The translations under genes were made by a program, and so were the position numbers. From Deinococcus sp. AJ005 (GTDB taxonomy: Bacteria > Deinococcota > Deinococci > Deinococcales > Deinococcaceae), in NCBI RefSeq assembly GCF_009017495.1, contig NZ_CP044990.1:2065001-2129000 (forward strand): a stretch of 64,000 nt of DNA, written 5' to 3'. This document shows positions 52,961-63,770 of this stretch, in pieces. The notes under the pieces were generated by a model. That model was not told the DNA's origin, made no database searches, and worked only from the letters and a program-made list of their open reading frames with translations. Numbering within the stretch: position 1 is the first letter of the stretch; each line of letters begins with the position of its first letter.

Positions 52961-52972
52961 TAGAATACCCCC
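52961..52972 (+). promoter_or_regulatory. Leaderless promoter of Uma2 copy 2
   Basis: TAGAAT (52961-52966), 6 bp, ATG 52973. The same spacing recurs at TAAACT 53617-53622 and TAGAAT 54247-54252 for copies 3 and 4, and TAAACT 6035-6030 (minus) for copy 1. Confidence 0.65.
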
Positions 52973-53557
52973 ATGACCAGTTCGGCCCTCCAGAAAATGA
53001 GCGAGACGGAATACCTCCGCACGGAGGAACTCAGTCCGTTCAAGCGGGAGTATGTGGACGGATTCGTGTACGCCCTGCATGGCGAGGACACCCCAAACGC
53101 TCAGGCTGGAGCGCTGAGCAAACACGGCCTGATCGGCACAAACCTAGTTGCCGCCCTGCACCGTCCAGCATTGCGCCAGAGGTGCAAGGTATACGCCAGC
53201 GACATGCAGGTGAGAATCCAGGCCAGGGGAGCGCGCTATCACTATCCCGATGTGGTGCTGACCTGCGAGGACATGGATGATGATGCCCGCTCCGCCAGCA
53301 GCCCTTGTTTTATCGTCGAGGTGCTGAGCCAGGGGACGCAGGTGATAGACCGGGGCCAGAAGTTATCGGACTACACCGCGCTGCCCAGCCTTCAGGGCTA
53401 TCTGATGGTGGACACGGCCACCCGCGCCGCCCGCCTGTATACCCGCCAGGGCGAGGGCTGGGGCGAACAGTACGTCGAGGACACTGAAACGCTCCGGCTT
53501 CCATGCGTGGACGTGGAATTGACGCTGGACGAGCTGTACGAGGGGACGAGGCTCTAG
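52973..53557 (+). CDS. Uma2 family (DUF820) protein, copy 2
   Basis: 194 residues. YLRTEELSPFKREYVDGFVYALHG, YHYPDVVLTCEDMDDDA and CFIVEVLSQGTQVIDRGQKLSDYTALPSLQGYLMVD give the Uma2 core with PD, E and the later lysine. The N-terminus is closest in style to copy 1 at 5460. It begins an array of three Uma2 genes and an AT-rich gene, each with its own leaderless promoter. Confidence 0.88.
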   Translation: MTSSALQKMSETEYLRTEELSPFKREYVDGFVYALHGEDTPNAQAGALSKHGLIGTNLVAALHRPALRQRCKVYASDMQVRIQARGARYHYPDVVLTCEDMDDDARSASSPCFIVEVLSQGTQVIDRGQKLSDYTALPSLQGYLMVDTATRAARLYTRQGEGWGEQYVEDTETLRLPCVDVELTLDELYEGTRL

Positions 53558-53628
53558 CCCACCACCCCCAACCCGCCTCCACCCCAACCGCGCTCAGGCA
53601 TAGGCTCTGGGCAAGTTAAACTGTCCCC

Positions 53629-54180
53629 ATGACCGAACCCGTCTACCGCACTATGACGGAAGAGGAATATCTGCGCTGGGACGGCCCACGGGACGCCAAG
53701 TGGGAGTATGTGGACGGTTTTATCTACGCCCAGGCGGGAGCCACCAGACCGCACAACACCATTTCCACCAATATTCAGAGGGTGTTTATCCCTGCGGCTG
53801 ACGCGCGGAATTGCTCCACCTTTGTCAGTGACCTCAAGGTGCGCATTTACCGTGATGGACGCCCGCGCTATTACCTGCCGGATGTCGTGGTGGTCTGCAA
53901 CTCCAACTCAGAGGGCGATATCGAAACCCAGCCCTGCCTGATCGTCGAAATCCTGAGTGCCAGCACCCGCGCCGTGGACGAAACCTTCAAGGCCAGCGAC
54001 TATCAGCGGCTGGAGAGCTTACAGGGCTACTTGCTGGTGGACAGCGAGCGGCAGGGGGTCATGTTCCACCGCCGCACCGCGCAGGGCTGGCAACTGGAAG
54101 CGGTGGATGAGTCGGTGCAGTTGCCGTGCCTGGATGTGTCGCTGTCTGTGGAAGCGATTTACCGCAACGTTCCCCTCTAG
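53629..54180 (+). CDS. Uma2 family (DUF820) protein, copy 3
   Basis: 183 residues. MTEPVYRTMTEEEYLRWDGPRDAKWEYVDGFIYAQAGATRPHN, RYYLPDVVVVCNSN and CLIVEILSASTRAVDETFKASDYQRLESLQGYLLVD. The catalytic-type PD, E and K residues are kept. The intergenic DNA before it resembles that before copy 4 and the AT-rich gene (a CCCAAGCATGGGCC-like element), as expected from tandem duplication. Confidence 0.88.
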   Translation: MTEPVYRTMTEEEYLRWDGPRDAKWEYVDGFIYAQAGATRPHNTISTNIQRVFIPAADARNCSTFVSDLKVRIYRDGRPRYYLPDVVVVCNSNSEGDIETQPCLIVEILSASTRAVDETFKASDYQRLESLQGYLLVDSERQGVMFHRRTAQGWQLEAVDESVQLPCLDVSLSVEAIYRNVPL

Positions 54181-54258
54181 CCCGCCCCAGCATACCCCCA
54201 ACCCGCCTCCGGCCCCACTATGCCCAAGCACGGGCCTTGGGCAAAGTAGAATGCCGAT

Positions 54259-54822
54259 ATGACCGAAGCTGCCTTTCGCAAAATGTCAGAACAGGACTAC
54301 CTGCGTCTGCTGGAATGTAGTGACGTGCGGTACGAATTTATCGACGGCTTCGTGTACGCCCAGGCGGGTGCAACCAATGCCCACAATCAACTGGCCCTGA
54401 ATCTGGCGCTGCTGCTTCAGCCCGAAGCCCGCAAACATGGCTGCCGGACGTATCAGAACGATATGCGATTGCGGCTGGAGAGCAAAAATGGTCAATTGAC
54501 CCACTACTATCCCGATCTGATGGTCAGTTGCGAACCCGCCACGCAGGTTGCAGGCACCCTCCATTTGAGCGCCCCCTGTCTGATCGTTGAAATCCTCAGC
54601 CGCAGCACAGGCCGGGCCGACAAGAACGAGAAGTGGAAGGACTATCAGACGTTAGAAAGTTTGGAAGTTTACCTGATGGTGGACAGCCTGAGCCGCAATG
54701 CCGCCCTCTACCGCCGCACCGCCAATGGTTGGGACTATGAAATCGTGGAAGACCGCTTCACTCTCCCCCGCCCTGCAATGGAATTGGGCCTGGCTGAGAT
54801 TTACGACGGCGTTCCCCTCTAG
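54259..54822 (+). CDS. Uma2 family (DUF820) protein, copy 4
   Basis: 187 residues. MTEAAFRKMSEQDYLRLLECSDVRYEFIDGFVYAQAGATNAHNQLALNLALLL, HYYPDLMVSCEPA and CLIVEILSRSTGRADKNEKWKDYQTLESLEVYLMVD. Intact Uma2 core. Its duplicated promoter is TAGAAT (54247-54252), 6 bp, ATG. Confidence 0.88.
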   Translation: MTEAAFRKMSEQDYLRLLECSDVRYEFIDGFVYAQAGATNAHNQLALNLALLLQPEARKHGCRTYQNDMRLRLESKNGQLTHYYPDLMVSCEPATQVAGTLHLSAPCLIVEILSRSTGRADKNEKWKDYQTLESLEVYLMVDSLSRNAALYRRTANGWDYEIVEDRFTLPRPAMELGLAEIYDGVPL

Positions 54823-54883
54823 CCTCCCCGCCCCAACCCACCGTCACCCCCACCGCGCCCAAGCATGGGCCTATGCTTAAACA

Positions 54884-55645
54884 ATGACTGACGCATCAAG
54901 GTTGCCAGAATCAATAGAAAATGTAGAGGAATTTTTTGATGAATTTGTCCGATTGAATGGTGGCGTGCGTGCATCGGATGAGGTAGGTAAAGCACCCAAT
55001 TTTCGCAATGCCGACTATATACTTCATGATAGAAAAATTATCATGGAGCTTAAGGAGCTTCAAAAAAACTTTATTGAGGACGAAGATTTTGTCACTGCGG
55101 CTAAAAAAATAAAAATTGATAGGCATATGAAAGATTGGGAAGGAAAAAGCATAGAGTCACAAGAAGAATTTGATAACGTGATTCTTACAGAAATTAAGTC
55201 AACTATGCGTAAAAAGTTGGCTCAAATTTTAAAGAAAGCCAATACACAGATCAAGGATTTAAAAAAGCAAGGTATCACACAAGATTATAATGGCGTGGTA
55301 ATCATTGTCAATGAGAGATTTGACCGTTATCCACATGAATATATCTTCTCCGTATTGTGCAGTGTCCTGTCTCAACAATACAGCTCGATCCGCGTACTAG
55401 TCTATTGCACAATCAATTTATGGACAGCGGCAAACGACGGGACAGATAATCTAATTTGGCTTACTGCTTACAGTGATAAAGCAGAAGATGCACTTGCAGG
55501 TCAAGTTGACGATTTAGGGCGAGCCATGTTTAATTTGCTAAACTCAAAGGGTATAGTTGACGAGGAGCTATACAGGGAGATTGAACGGTTGGAAGACATG
55601 ACGGATATGATAAATCCTCGCTCATTTAGACGCGAGGATTCATAG
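54884..55645 (+). CDS. AT-rich protein with PD-(D/E)XK-like motif, unknown function
   Basis: 253 residues. The segment [18 protein letters not shown] (about residues 43-60) has the D...E-x-K pattern of a PD-(D/E)XK nuclease core, preceded by a helical N-terminus; a long charged helix ([26 protein letters not shown]) and a beta strand [12 protein letters not shown] follow. No TM. Base composition is clearly AT-rich against the neighbours, so transfer is likely, yet the promoter region is of the local Uma2 type (TATGCT 54873-54878, then 5 bp). I do not recognise a named family. Confidence 0.75.
   Translation: MTDASRLPESIENVEEFFDEFVRLNGGVRASDEVGKAPNFRNADYILHDRKIIMELKELQKNFIEDEDFVTAAKKIKIDRHMKDWEGKSIESQEEFDNVILTEIKSTMRKKLAQILKKANTQIKDLKKQGITQDYNGVVIIVNERFDRYPHEYIFSVLCSVLSQQYSSIRVLVYCTINLWTAANDGTDNLIWLTAYSDKAEDALAGQVDDLGRAMFNLLNSKGIVDEELYREIERLEDMTDMINPRSFRREDS
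55613..55640. terminator. Inverted repeat at the convergent 3' ends
   Basis: AATCCTCGC (55613-55621) / GCGAGGATT (55632-55640), perfect 9 bp, overlapping the last codons of the AT-rich gene. A T-rich TTGCTTTT follows on the plus strand; it may terminate both convergent genes. Confidence 0.65.
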
Positions 55646-55658
55646 TTGCTTTTACACT

Positions 55659-58382
<2,724 letters not shown>

Positions 58383-58528
58383 GATTGATAGCCTCCTTGC
58401 CCTCGCGGGCGTCCCCTCTATCATAAGCCGCGAAAGCCAAAAACCGGGCGTCACCCGCACAGTCACGACGTTCATCTTATGTAACTACCCTAGGAACAAC
58501 AATTCATTCTCGAAAAAGAGGTTTTCCC

Positions 58529-59353
58529 ATGTCAGAGCAACTCGAACCCCACCAGAAAGCCAGATTAACTGCCCTGGAAACAACCGTCCGCGACGGCCTG
58601 CGCGACTTCCGCCGCACTGGACAGGCGCTGAGCGAAATCCGCGACAACGAATTTTTCCGCGCGGGCTACGACTCCTTTGAAACGTACCTGCAAGACCGCT
58701 GGGGCTTCACGCCGCCGCAGGCCGGACGACTGATGGAGGCGGCGGACGTGGCGAAGGTGCTGGACCCGCTGGGCATCCAGCCCAAGAACGAGGCCCAGGC
58801 CCGCACCTTCAAGGCCACCGCCAAACTGGTCACTGAAATGGAACCAGAGCAGCAACGCGTGGTGGCCCGACTGGTGGAAGGTGTGACGCCGCCGCAGGTT
58901 GAAGGCGACGATTCTCCACCCTGGGATCTGCCCGCCGCCGAGGTGCGCATCATGGCGAGCGTGGTCAAGAAACTGGATGCCGACACCACCGTGTACCACC
59001 CCGAAAACGGGCGCGAGGTGGCGATGGGCACCCTCAGCGGCCCCGAACGCTACGAGGTCATCCGCACGCACGTCGATCAGAAGACCCAGGCGTACCGCGA
59101 GAAGCAGGAGGCGAAGGCCAACGCGCCGAAGCCGGAAAACGTCAACTGGGGCGACTGGGTCCTGAATTACGCCTCGCAGAACCTGAGGCCGGGACAGCGG
59201 CTGGAACTGGTGGTGGAACCCGACGGCAGCGGCGCGAGTCGCGCAGTGGCGCGCGTGGTGGACGGCAACACGGGCGAGGTGCTGGCGGCGGGCGCGGGGG
59301 CCGTGACGCTGAAGAAAGCGGCGCTGAATCTGGCGGCGGAGGTTCGGGGGTAA
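58529..59353 (+). CDS. Hypothetical protein with phage/plasmid-type N-terminal domain
   Basis: 274 residues. Residues about 20-75, GLRDFRRTGQALSEIRDNEFFRAGYDSFETYLQDRWGFTPPQAGRLMEAADV, match a helical module common in phage and plasmid proteins (ALxxIRDxxLYR...FExYCxxRWGxSRxxAYxLIxAA). The C-terminal half (SRAVARVVDGNTGEVLAAGAGAVTLKKAALNLAAEV) is unrecognised. No signal peptide. GAGG Shine-Dalgarno precedes the ATG. It may be DNA-associated. Divergent from acnA. Confidence 0.75.
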   Translation: MSEQLEPHQKARLTALETTVRDGLRDFRRTGQALSEIRDNEFFRAGYDSFETYLQDRWGFTPPQAGRLMEAADVAKVLDPLGIQPKNEAQARTFKATAKLVTEMEPEQQRVVARLVEGVTPPQVEGDDSPPWDLPAAEVRIMASVVKKLDADTTVYHPENGREVAMGTLSGPERYEVIRTHVDQKTQAYREKQEAKANAPKPENVNWGDWVLNYASQNLRPGQRLELVVEPDGSGASRAVARVVDGNTGEVLAAGAGAVTLKKAALNLAAEVRG

Positions 59354-59361
59354 CAGACGAC

Positions 59362-59393
59362 GAGAGGGCAGCGCACACCCGCACTGCCCTCTC
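59362..59393. terminator. Convergent hairpin
   Basis: GAGAGGGCAG (59362-59371) / CTGCCCTCTC (59384-59393), perfect 10 bp, 12-nt loop, between two convergent genes. No strong T-tail. Confidence 0.6.
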
Positions 59394-59430
59394 TGTGACC
59401 TGATTTTCGACCTGATGTTCTCGCCTGCGC

Positions 59431-60627
59431 TTACTTCTTCGGCTCGTCGGCCACCTGTCCGGTCACGCCGGGGGCCACCCAGGCCATGTTGTTCAGCTCG
59501 GCCACGGTGATGACCTTGCCTGCCCCAATCCGCAGAATGCCGTTGCGGTCCTTGATCGGGCCGGTGAAGGGATCGAACTTGCCGCCCTTTTCCATCTCGG
59601 CTTTCAGGGCCATCACGCGGTCATAGACGCTGACCTGCTTGCCGCCCACGGTCATCATCTTGGCCTTCATCTGCGGCACCCACTTGGGGTTGACCGCCAT
59701 GCCCGGCTGCGCGCCCAGTTCCACGCTGCCGCCGCGCAGCAGGTTCCAGTAGTCCACCTTGTCCAGATTGCCGATCTTGTAAGTGCCGTTATGCACCTTG
59801 GTCAGGAAGTCGATGTAGATCTTGTCCCAGTGGACCAGTTGCCCGCTGACGGCGTAATCGGGGGCGAACTTGTACATCGGCGAATAATGCGCGAAGGACG
59901 GAACCTTGCGTGCACCCGCCGTCTGCACCACGGTGGCGCTGTCCTCGGTGAAGGCCAGTGCGCCCGCACCCTCGCTGATCAGGGCCTCGGCGGCCTCGCG
60001 GGCCTTGTTGGGATCGAACCACGAGTTGATCCACTTGACGGCCACGGTGGCCTTGGGGTTGACCGCCCGCGCGCCCAGCGCGAAGGCACTGATGTGCCGT
60101 TTGAGTTCGGGCACTGGGAAGGCGGCCACGTAGCCCAGCTTGTCTGTTTTGCTGACGGCGGCGGCCATCATGCCGTTGAGGTAATAGAGCTGGTAGAAAT
60201 CCGCCATGTAGGTGCCCATGTTCGGCGCACGCTTGAAGCCGCTGGCGTGCATGAACATCACCTTGGGGTACTTCTTGGCCGCCTCCAGCGTCTGGTCCAT
60301 GTAGCCGAAGGAGGTGGTGAAGATCACCTGGCAGTTGTCCTTGACCAGCCGGTCTATGACGGGCGTGGCCTGACCTTCGGGGACGTTCTCCACGTACTTG
60401 GTTTCCAACCAGGGAAGCGCCGCCTCGGTCTTCTTGCGGGCCTCGTCGTGCGCGTAGCTCCAGCCGATGTCGCCCACCGGGCCGATGTAGATGAAGCAGG
60501 CTTTGAGTTTGTCGCCGGTCTGGGCCTGGGCAGAGGGACTGCCTGCAACGCTGAAGAGGGCGACGGACAGGGGCAGGGCAGCGAGAAGCGCTTTTTTCAG
60601 GGCGTGTTTCGGGGGGGAAGCTTTCAT
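59431..60627 (-). CDS. BMP-family ABC transporter substrate-binding protein
   Basis: 398 residues with a signal ending about AQA (SVAGSPSAQAQTGD). LKACFIYIGPVGDIGWSYAHDEARKKTEAAL, FTTSFGYMDQTLEAAKKYPKVMFMHASG and GYVAAFPVPELKRHISAFALGARAVNP are hallmarks of the basic membrane protein/PnrA nucleoside-binding family. It likely feeds a nucleoside ABC importer; the ATPase and permeases are not in the window. GGAGG Shine-Dalgarno. Monocistronic here. Confidence 0.92.
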   Translation of the reverse strand: MKASPPKHALKKALLAALPLSVALFSVAGSPSAQAQTGDKLKACFIYIGPVGDIGWSYAHDEARKKTEAALPWLETKYVENVPEGQATPVIDRLVKDNCQVIFTTSFGYMDQTLEAAKKYPKVMFMHASGFKRAPNMGTYMADFYQLYYLNGMMAAAVSKTDKLGYVAAFPVPELKRHISAFALGARAVNPKATVAVKWINSWFDPNKAREAAEALISEGAGALAFTEDSATVVQTAGARKVPSFAHYSPMYKFAPDYAVSGQLVHWDKIYIDFLTKVHNGTYKIGNLDKVDYWNLLRGGSVELGAQPGMAVNPKWVPQMKAKMMTVGGKQVSVYDRVMALKAEMEKGGKFDPFTGPIKDRNGILRIGAGKVITVAELNNMAWVAPGVTGQVADEPKK

Positions 60628-60939
60628 GGGTGAACCTCCAGTGAAGATGATGGGAATGTCCTCTCATTGTGCCTGGAATCGGCCCGCTGTGTGAAGGGCC
60701 TGTCTGACAGCGGAGACACGTCCTGGGGCGCGTTTCAGAAATCGGCGTTCACACAGAGCAGAGGGGCTGAAATCAGCGGGGCACAGAAGGTGGAAGATTT
60801 ATCCCCCATTAAGGTTTCATTGGACCTCTCCTTCACTTCGCAAAACCTGTGACGGTTCATTGAACCGATCTCGCGCAAACTGCGTATAGCTGTACAGAGC
60901 AGGTCCGACACAGCCGTATTCAACCGAGGAGGCCCACCC
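60628..60939. promoter_or_regulatory. Divergent region with tandem GGTTnCATTGnACC palindromes
   Basis: GGTTCATTGAACC (60854-60866) is a perfect 13-bp palindrome, and the related GGTTTCATTGGACC (60813-60826) lies about 40 bp upstream, near four helical turns. The first overlaps TTGAAC (60860-60865), a possible -35 for msrP, with TATAGC near 60885 as -10. AGGAGG precedes the msrP ATG. These look like operator sites for an unidentified regulator. Confidence 0.5.
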
Positions 60940-61944
60940 ATGAGCAACAACCCCGACAACCAGATCAACCCCAACGAAAGTAACCCCGAAGAGCGCCGCA
61001 TCCTGATTCCTGGCAGCCCGATCAATCCGCGCCGCGAATTTCTGCGGAGCGCCGCACTATTCACTGGCACGGTGGCCGCGCTGGGCGGCGGGCTGGAAGT
61101 CCTGACCCGTCGCCCCGGCGTGGGCAGCGCCGAGGCGCAGGGCACCGACTTCGCCCAAGCCAGCCGTCCGCTGGGGCCATACGACACCAAGGAAGCCGTG
61201 ACCTCCTACCAGCAGGCCACCACCTACAACAACTTCTATGAACTGGGCACCGACAAGGCCGATCCGGCGCGTAATGCGGCCAGCCTCAAGCCGCGCCCTT
61301 GGACGGTCAAGATCGACGGCGAGGTCAAGAAGCCGCAGACGGTAGATATCGACACCCTGCAATCGTGGTTTCCCCTGGAAGACCGCATCTACCGCATGCG
61401 CTGCGTGGAGGGTTGGAGCATGGTCATGCCGTGGCTGGGCTTTCCGCTGGCCGGACTGATCCGCCGCCTGGAACCGACGAGCAAGGCCAAGTACGTGCAG
61501 TTCACCGCGCTGCTGGACCCCAAGATGTTCCCGGGCCAGAAGAGCAACGTGCTGGATTGGCCCTATGTGGAAGGCTTGAGGCTGGACGAGGCCCTGCACC
61601 CGCTGGCCTTTATGGCTGTGGGCCTGCACGGCAAGGTGTTGCCCGGCCAGAACGGTGCGCCGTTGCGGCTGGTGGTGCCGTGGAAGTACGGTTTCAAGGG
61701 CATCAAGAGCATCGTGAAGATCACGTTGACCGAGAAAATGCCCAAGACCACCTGGGCACTGGCCGCCCCCAGCGAGTACGGCTTTTACGCCAACGTCAAC
61801 CCCGCCGTGCCGCACCCGCGCTGGAGCCAGGCCACCGAACGCCGCATCGGTGAGCTGGGCCGCCGCAAGACCCTGCCCTTCAACGGTTACGCCGACGAAG
61901 TGGCCGGGCTGTACAAAGGCATGGACCTCAGGAAGAACTTCTAA
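60940..61944 (+). CDS. msrP: Periplasmic methionine sulfoxide reductase MsrP (molybdoenzyme)
   Basis: 334 residues. A Tat signal [13 protein letters not shown] lies near residues 29-41. The Mo-bis... sulfite-oxidase-type domain contains the molybdenum cysteine in [20 protein letters not shown]. Repairs methionine sulfoxide in envelope proteins, taking electrons from MsrQ. The two genes are adjacent (2-bp gap), forming msrPQ. The molybdenum cofactor is single molybdopterin in this family. Confidence 0.95.
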   Translation: MSNNPDNQINPNESNPEERRILIPGSPINPRREFLRSAALFTGTVAALGGGLEVLTRRPGVGSAEAQGTDFAQASRPLGPYDTKEAVTSYQQATTYNNFYELGTDKADPARNAASLKPRPWTVKIDGEVKKPQTVDIDTLQSWFPLEDRIYRMRCVEGWSMVMPWLGFPLAGLIRRLEPTSKAKYVQFTALLDPKMFPGQKSNVLDWPYVEGLRLDEALHPLAFMAVGLHGKVLPGQNGAPLRLVVPWKYGFKGIKSIVKITLTEKMPKTTWALAAPSEYGFYANVNPAVPHPRWSQATERRIGELGRRKTLPFNGYADEVAGLYKGMDLRKNF

Positions 61945-61946
61945 GC

Positions 61947-62636
61947 ATGAGTACCGGAGACGCGCGCCCGGCTGTACCTGCGGCGAAAGCCCCGGCCAGG
62001 GGTTCGTATCAGCCCAAGCGCAAGGCAGCGTCCCTGGGCTGGCTGGTTCCCGCCGTCGCGGTGGGCGGTCTACTGCCCGTGGCGGTCATGCTGTGGGACG
62101 CCTATACCGGGGCGCTGGGCGCAAATCCCATCCAGCGGGCCACCCTCCAGACCGGGCTGCTGACGCTGACGCTGCTGGTGGCCTCGCTGGCCTGCACGCC
62201 ACTGCGGCTGCTAACCGGCTGGAAGTGGCCCGCACGCATCCGCAAGTCGCTGGGGCTGATGGCCTTCGGGTACGCCGTGCTGCACTTCCTGATCTACCTG
62301 TTCGATCACGGCTTCAGCCTGGGCGTGATGTTTGAAGACGTGCTGAAACGGCCCTTCGTGACGGTGGGCTTCACAGCGCTGCTGCTGCTGGTGCCGCTGG
62401 CCCTGACGAGCGGCAAGAATTCGGTGAAAAAACTGGGCTTTCAGAAGTGGACCCGGCTGCACCAACTGGTGTATCTGGCCGTGGCCTTCGGGGCGCTGCA
62501 CTACTACTGGGGCGTCAAGAAGGACCATGTGCCGCCGCTGATCTACGTGGGCGTGATCGCCGTGCTGTTCGCCATGCGCTTCATCAAACGCAAGCCGACT
62601 AAGAAGACTGGGGCAGGAAAAATCAACCCAGCCTGA
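61947..62636 (+). CDS. msrQ: MsrQ heme-binding membrane subunit
   Basis: 229 residues, about six TMs (ferric-reductase-like domain). LGLMAFGYAVLHFLIYLFDHG contains a heme-ligand histidine, RLHQLVYLAVAFGALHYYW the others. It passes quinone-derived electrons through heme b to MsrP. The N-terminal 30 residues are Pro/Ala-rich and cytoplasmic. Followed by a strong terminator. Confidence 0.94.
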   Translation: MSTGDARPAVPAAKAPARGSYQPKRKAASLGWLVPAVAVGGLLPVAVMLWDAYTGALGANPIQRATLQTGLLTLTLLVASLACTPLRLLTGWKWPARIRKSLGLMAFGYAVLHFLIYLFDHGFSLGVMFEDVLKRPFVTVGFTALLLLVPLALTSGKNSVKKLGFQKWTRLHQLVYLAVAFGALHYYWGVKKDHVPPLIYVGVIAVLFAMRFIKRKPTKKTGAGKINPA

Positions 62637-62650
62637 ACCCAGACCACTGA

Positions 62651-62691
62651 GCCGCGCTGCCTCTCCCGAATGGAAGGCGGCGCGGCTTTTT
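62651..62691 (+). terminator. Terminator of msrPQ
   Basis: GCCGCGCTGCC (62651-62661) / GGCGGCGCGGC (62676-62686) with one mismatch, followed by TTTTT. Confidence 0.85.
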
Positions 62692-62804
62692 GCTGGAAAA
62701 TTGTGGTGGATTGAACCCGGACCCCGCCAGACCCGTACACACACCAAAGGCCCGCTGATGAACGAGAGGCGAGGCTGTGAGCTTCCCGCCATGAGGTATC
62801 CACT

Positions 62805-63335
62805 ATGAAACGCATCCTGCTGCTGTCCACTGCCCTGACCCTGCTGACCTCCGCCTGCGCGGTCACGTCCGGCACCAATCCGCCCGCGCTGATCGGCGGC
62901 CCCTGGCTGAACACCGCCTCACAGGACGCTGGCCCCACCCTGGCCGACCTGCGCGGAAAAGTGGTGATCGTCAATTTCTGGGTGTATTCGTGCATCAACT
63001 GCCACAACAGCCTGCCCACGCTGAAAGGCTGGTACAGCAAATACAGGGACCAGGGGCTGGAGATCGTCGGCATCCACACCCCCGAATTCGAGTCGGACAG
63101 GCCCACCGCCAACGTGATCGCGTCCCTAAAAGACGACGGCGTGACGTGGCCAATCTTGCAGGACAACGACTCCAAGAACTGGCGGGCGTGGCAGAACCAG
63201 GCGTGGCCCACCTTCTACCTGATTGACCGCGCGGGCAAGGTCCGGGCCGTCCACCGGGGCGAGATCAGCAGCCGCTTTCCACAGGCAATTCCGGGGCTGG
63301 AAGCCAATCTGAAAAGCCTGCTGGCCGAGAAATGA
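62805..63335 (+). CDS. Thioredoxin-like lipoprotein (TlpA/redoxin)
   Basis: 176 residues. Signal MKRILLLSTALTLLTSACAV with lipobox TSAC (C18). The thioredoxin fold has VVIVNFWVYSCINCHNSLPTLKGWY with C63-xx-C66 (CINC), and the cis-proline region WPTFYLIDRAGKVR. CINC is typical of TlpA-like proteins linked to DsbD/CcdA or DipZ systems. It likely transfers electrons in the envelope. The stop overlaps the ATG of the next gene. Confidence 0.92.
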   Translation: MKRILLLSTALTLLTSACAVTSGTNPPALIGGPWLNTASQDAGPTLADLRGKVVIVNFWVYSCINCHNSLPTLKGWYSKYRDQGLEIVGIHTPEFESDRPTANVIASLKDDGVTWPILQDNDSKNWRAWQNQAWPTFYLIDRAGKVRAVHRGEISSRFPQAIPGLEANLKSLLAEK

Positions 63336-63700
63336 TGTTGCTGGCGGCGGCTGCCACGCCTGCGCCCCAGATCACGGTGAAGTTCGTGACCCCGCCGGAA
63401 GTGCAGTTCAACCGGCGCGGCGATTCCACGCTGACGGTGATGGTGGGCAAGAACTCCCAGACAGTGACACTGGATGGCATTCCCGATCCCGCAGACCCGG
63501 ACAACGTGTTCCTGAGCCTGAAGCCGATCACGCTGGCCTTCGACAAAAAGTTTGGCGGCACGGTCCACCTGAAAGCGCGCCTGTTCCTGTGCGACGCGCG
63601 AAACGGCGTCTGCACGGTGCAGGAACTGGAAAAACAGGTCAGGCTCCGGCCAGGGCAGCCGCTTGCTCTGGTATGGAAGGTGGACGCAGAGAGCCGTTAG
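63332..63700 (+). CDS. Exported DsbD-alpha-like protein, partner of TlpA-like gene
   Basis: 122 residues. Starts at ATG 63332 (ATGATG, overlapping the upstream TGA). A short hydrophobic N-terminus (MMLLAAAATPA) precedes ITVKFVTPPEVQFNRRGDSTLTVMVG and FGGTVHLKARLFLCDARNGVCTVQELEKQVRL. The last segment resembles the DsbD N-terminal (DsbDalpha) domain with two cysteines separated by six residues (CDARNGVC). Role in redox relay is suggested by coupling to the thioredoxin-like gene. Confidence 0.7.
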   Translation: MMLLAAAATPAPQITVKFVTPPEVQFNRRGDSTLTVMVGKNSQTVTLDGIPDPADPDNVFLSLKPITLAFDKKFGGTVHLKARLFLCDARNGVCTVQELEKQVRLRPGQPLALVWKVDAESR

Positions 63701-63758
63701 GGCCATGCCTCGCCCGGCGAACGCTCCGCCACCCCCGACTCCCCTCCCACGAGTGCGC

Positions 63759-63770
63759 GATAATCGGGGC
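63759..63770 (+). promoter_or_regulatory. Leaderless promoter of ilvE
   Basis: GATAAT (63759-63764), 6 bp, ATG 63771. Confidence 0.6.
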
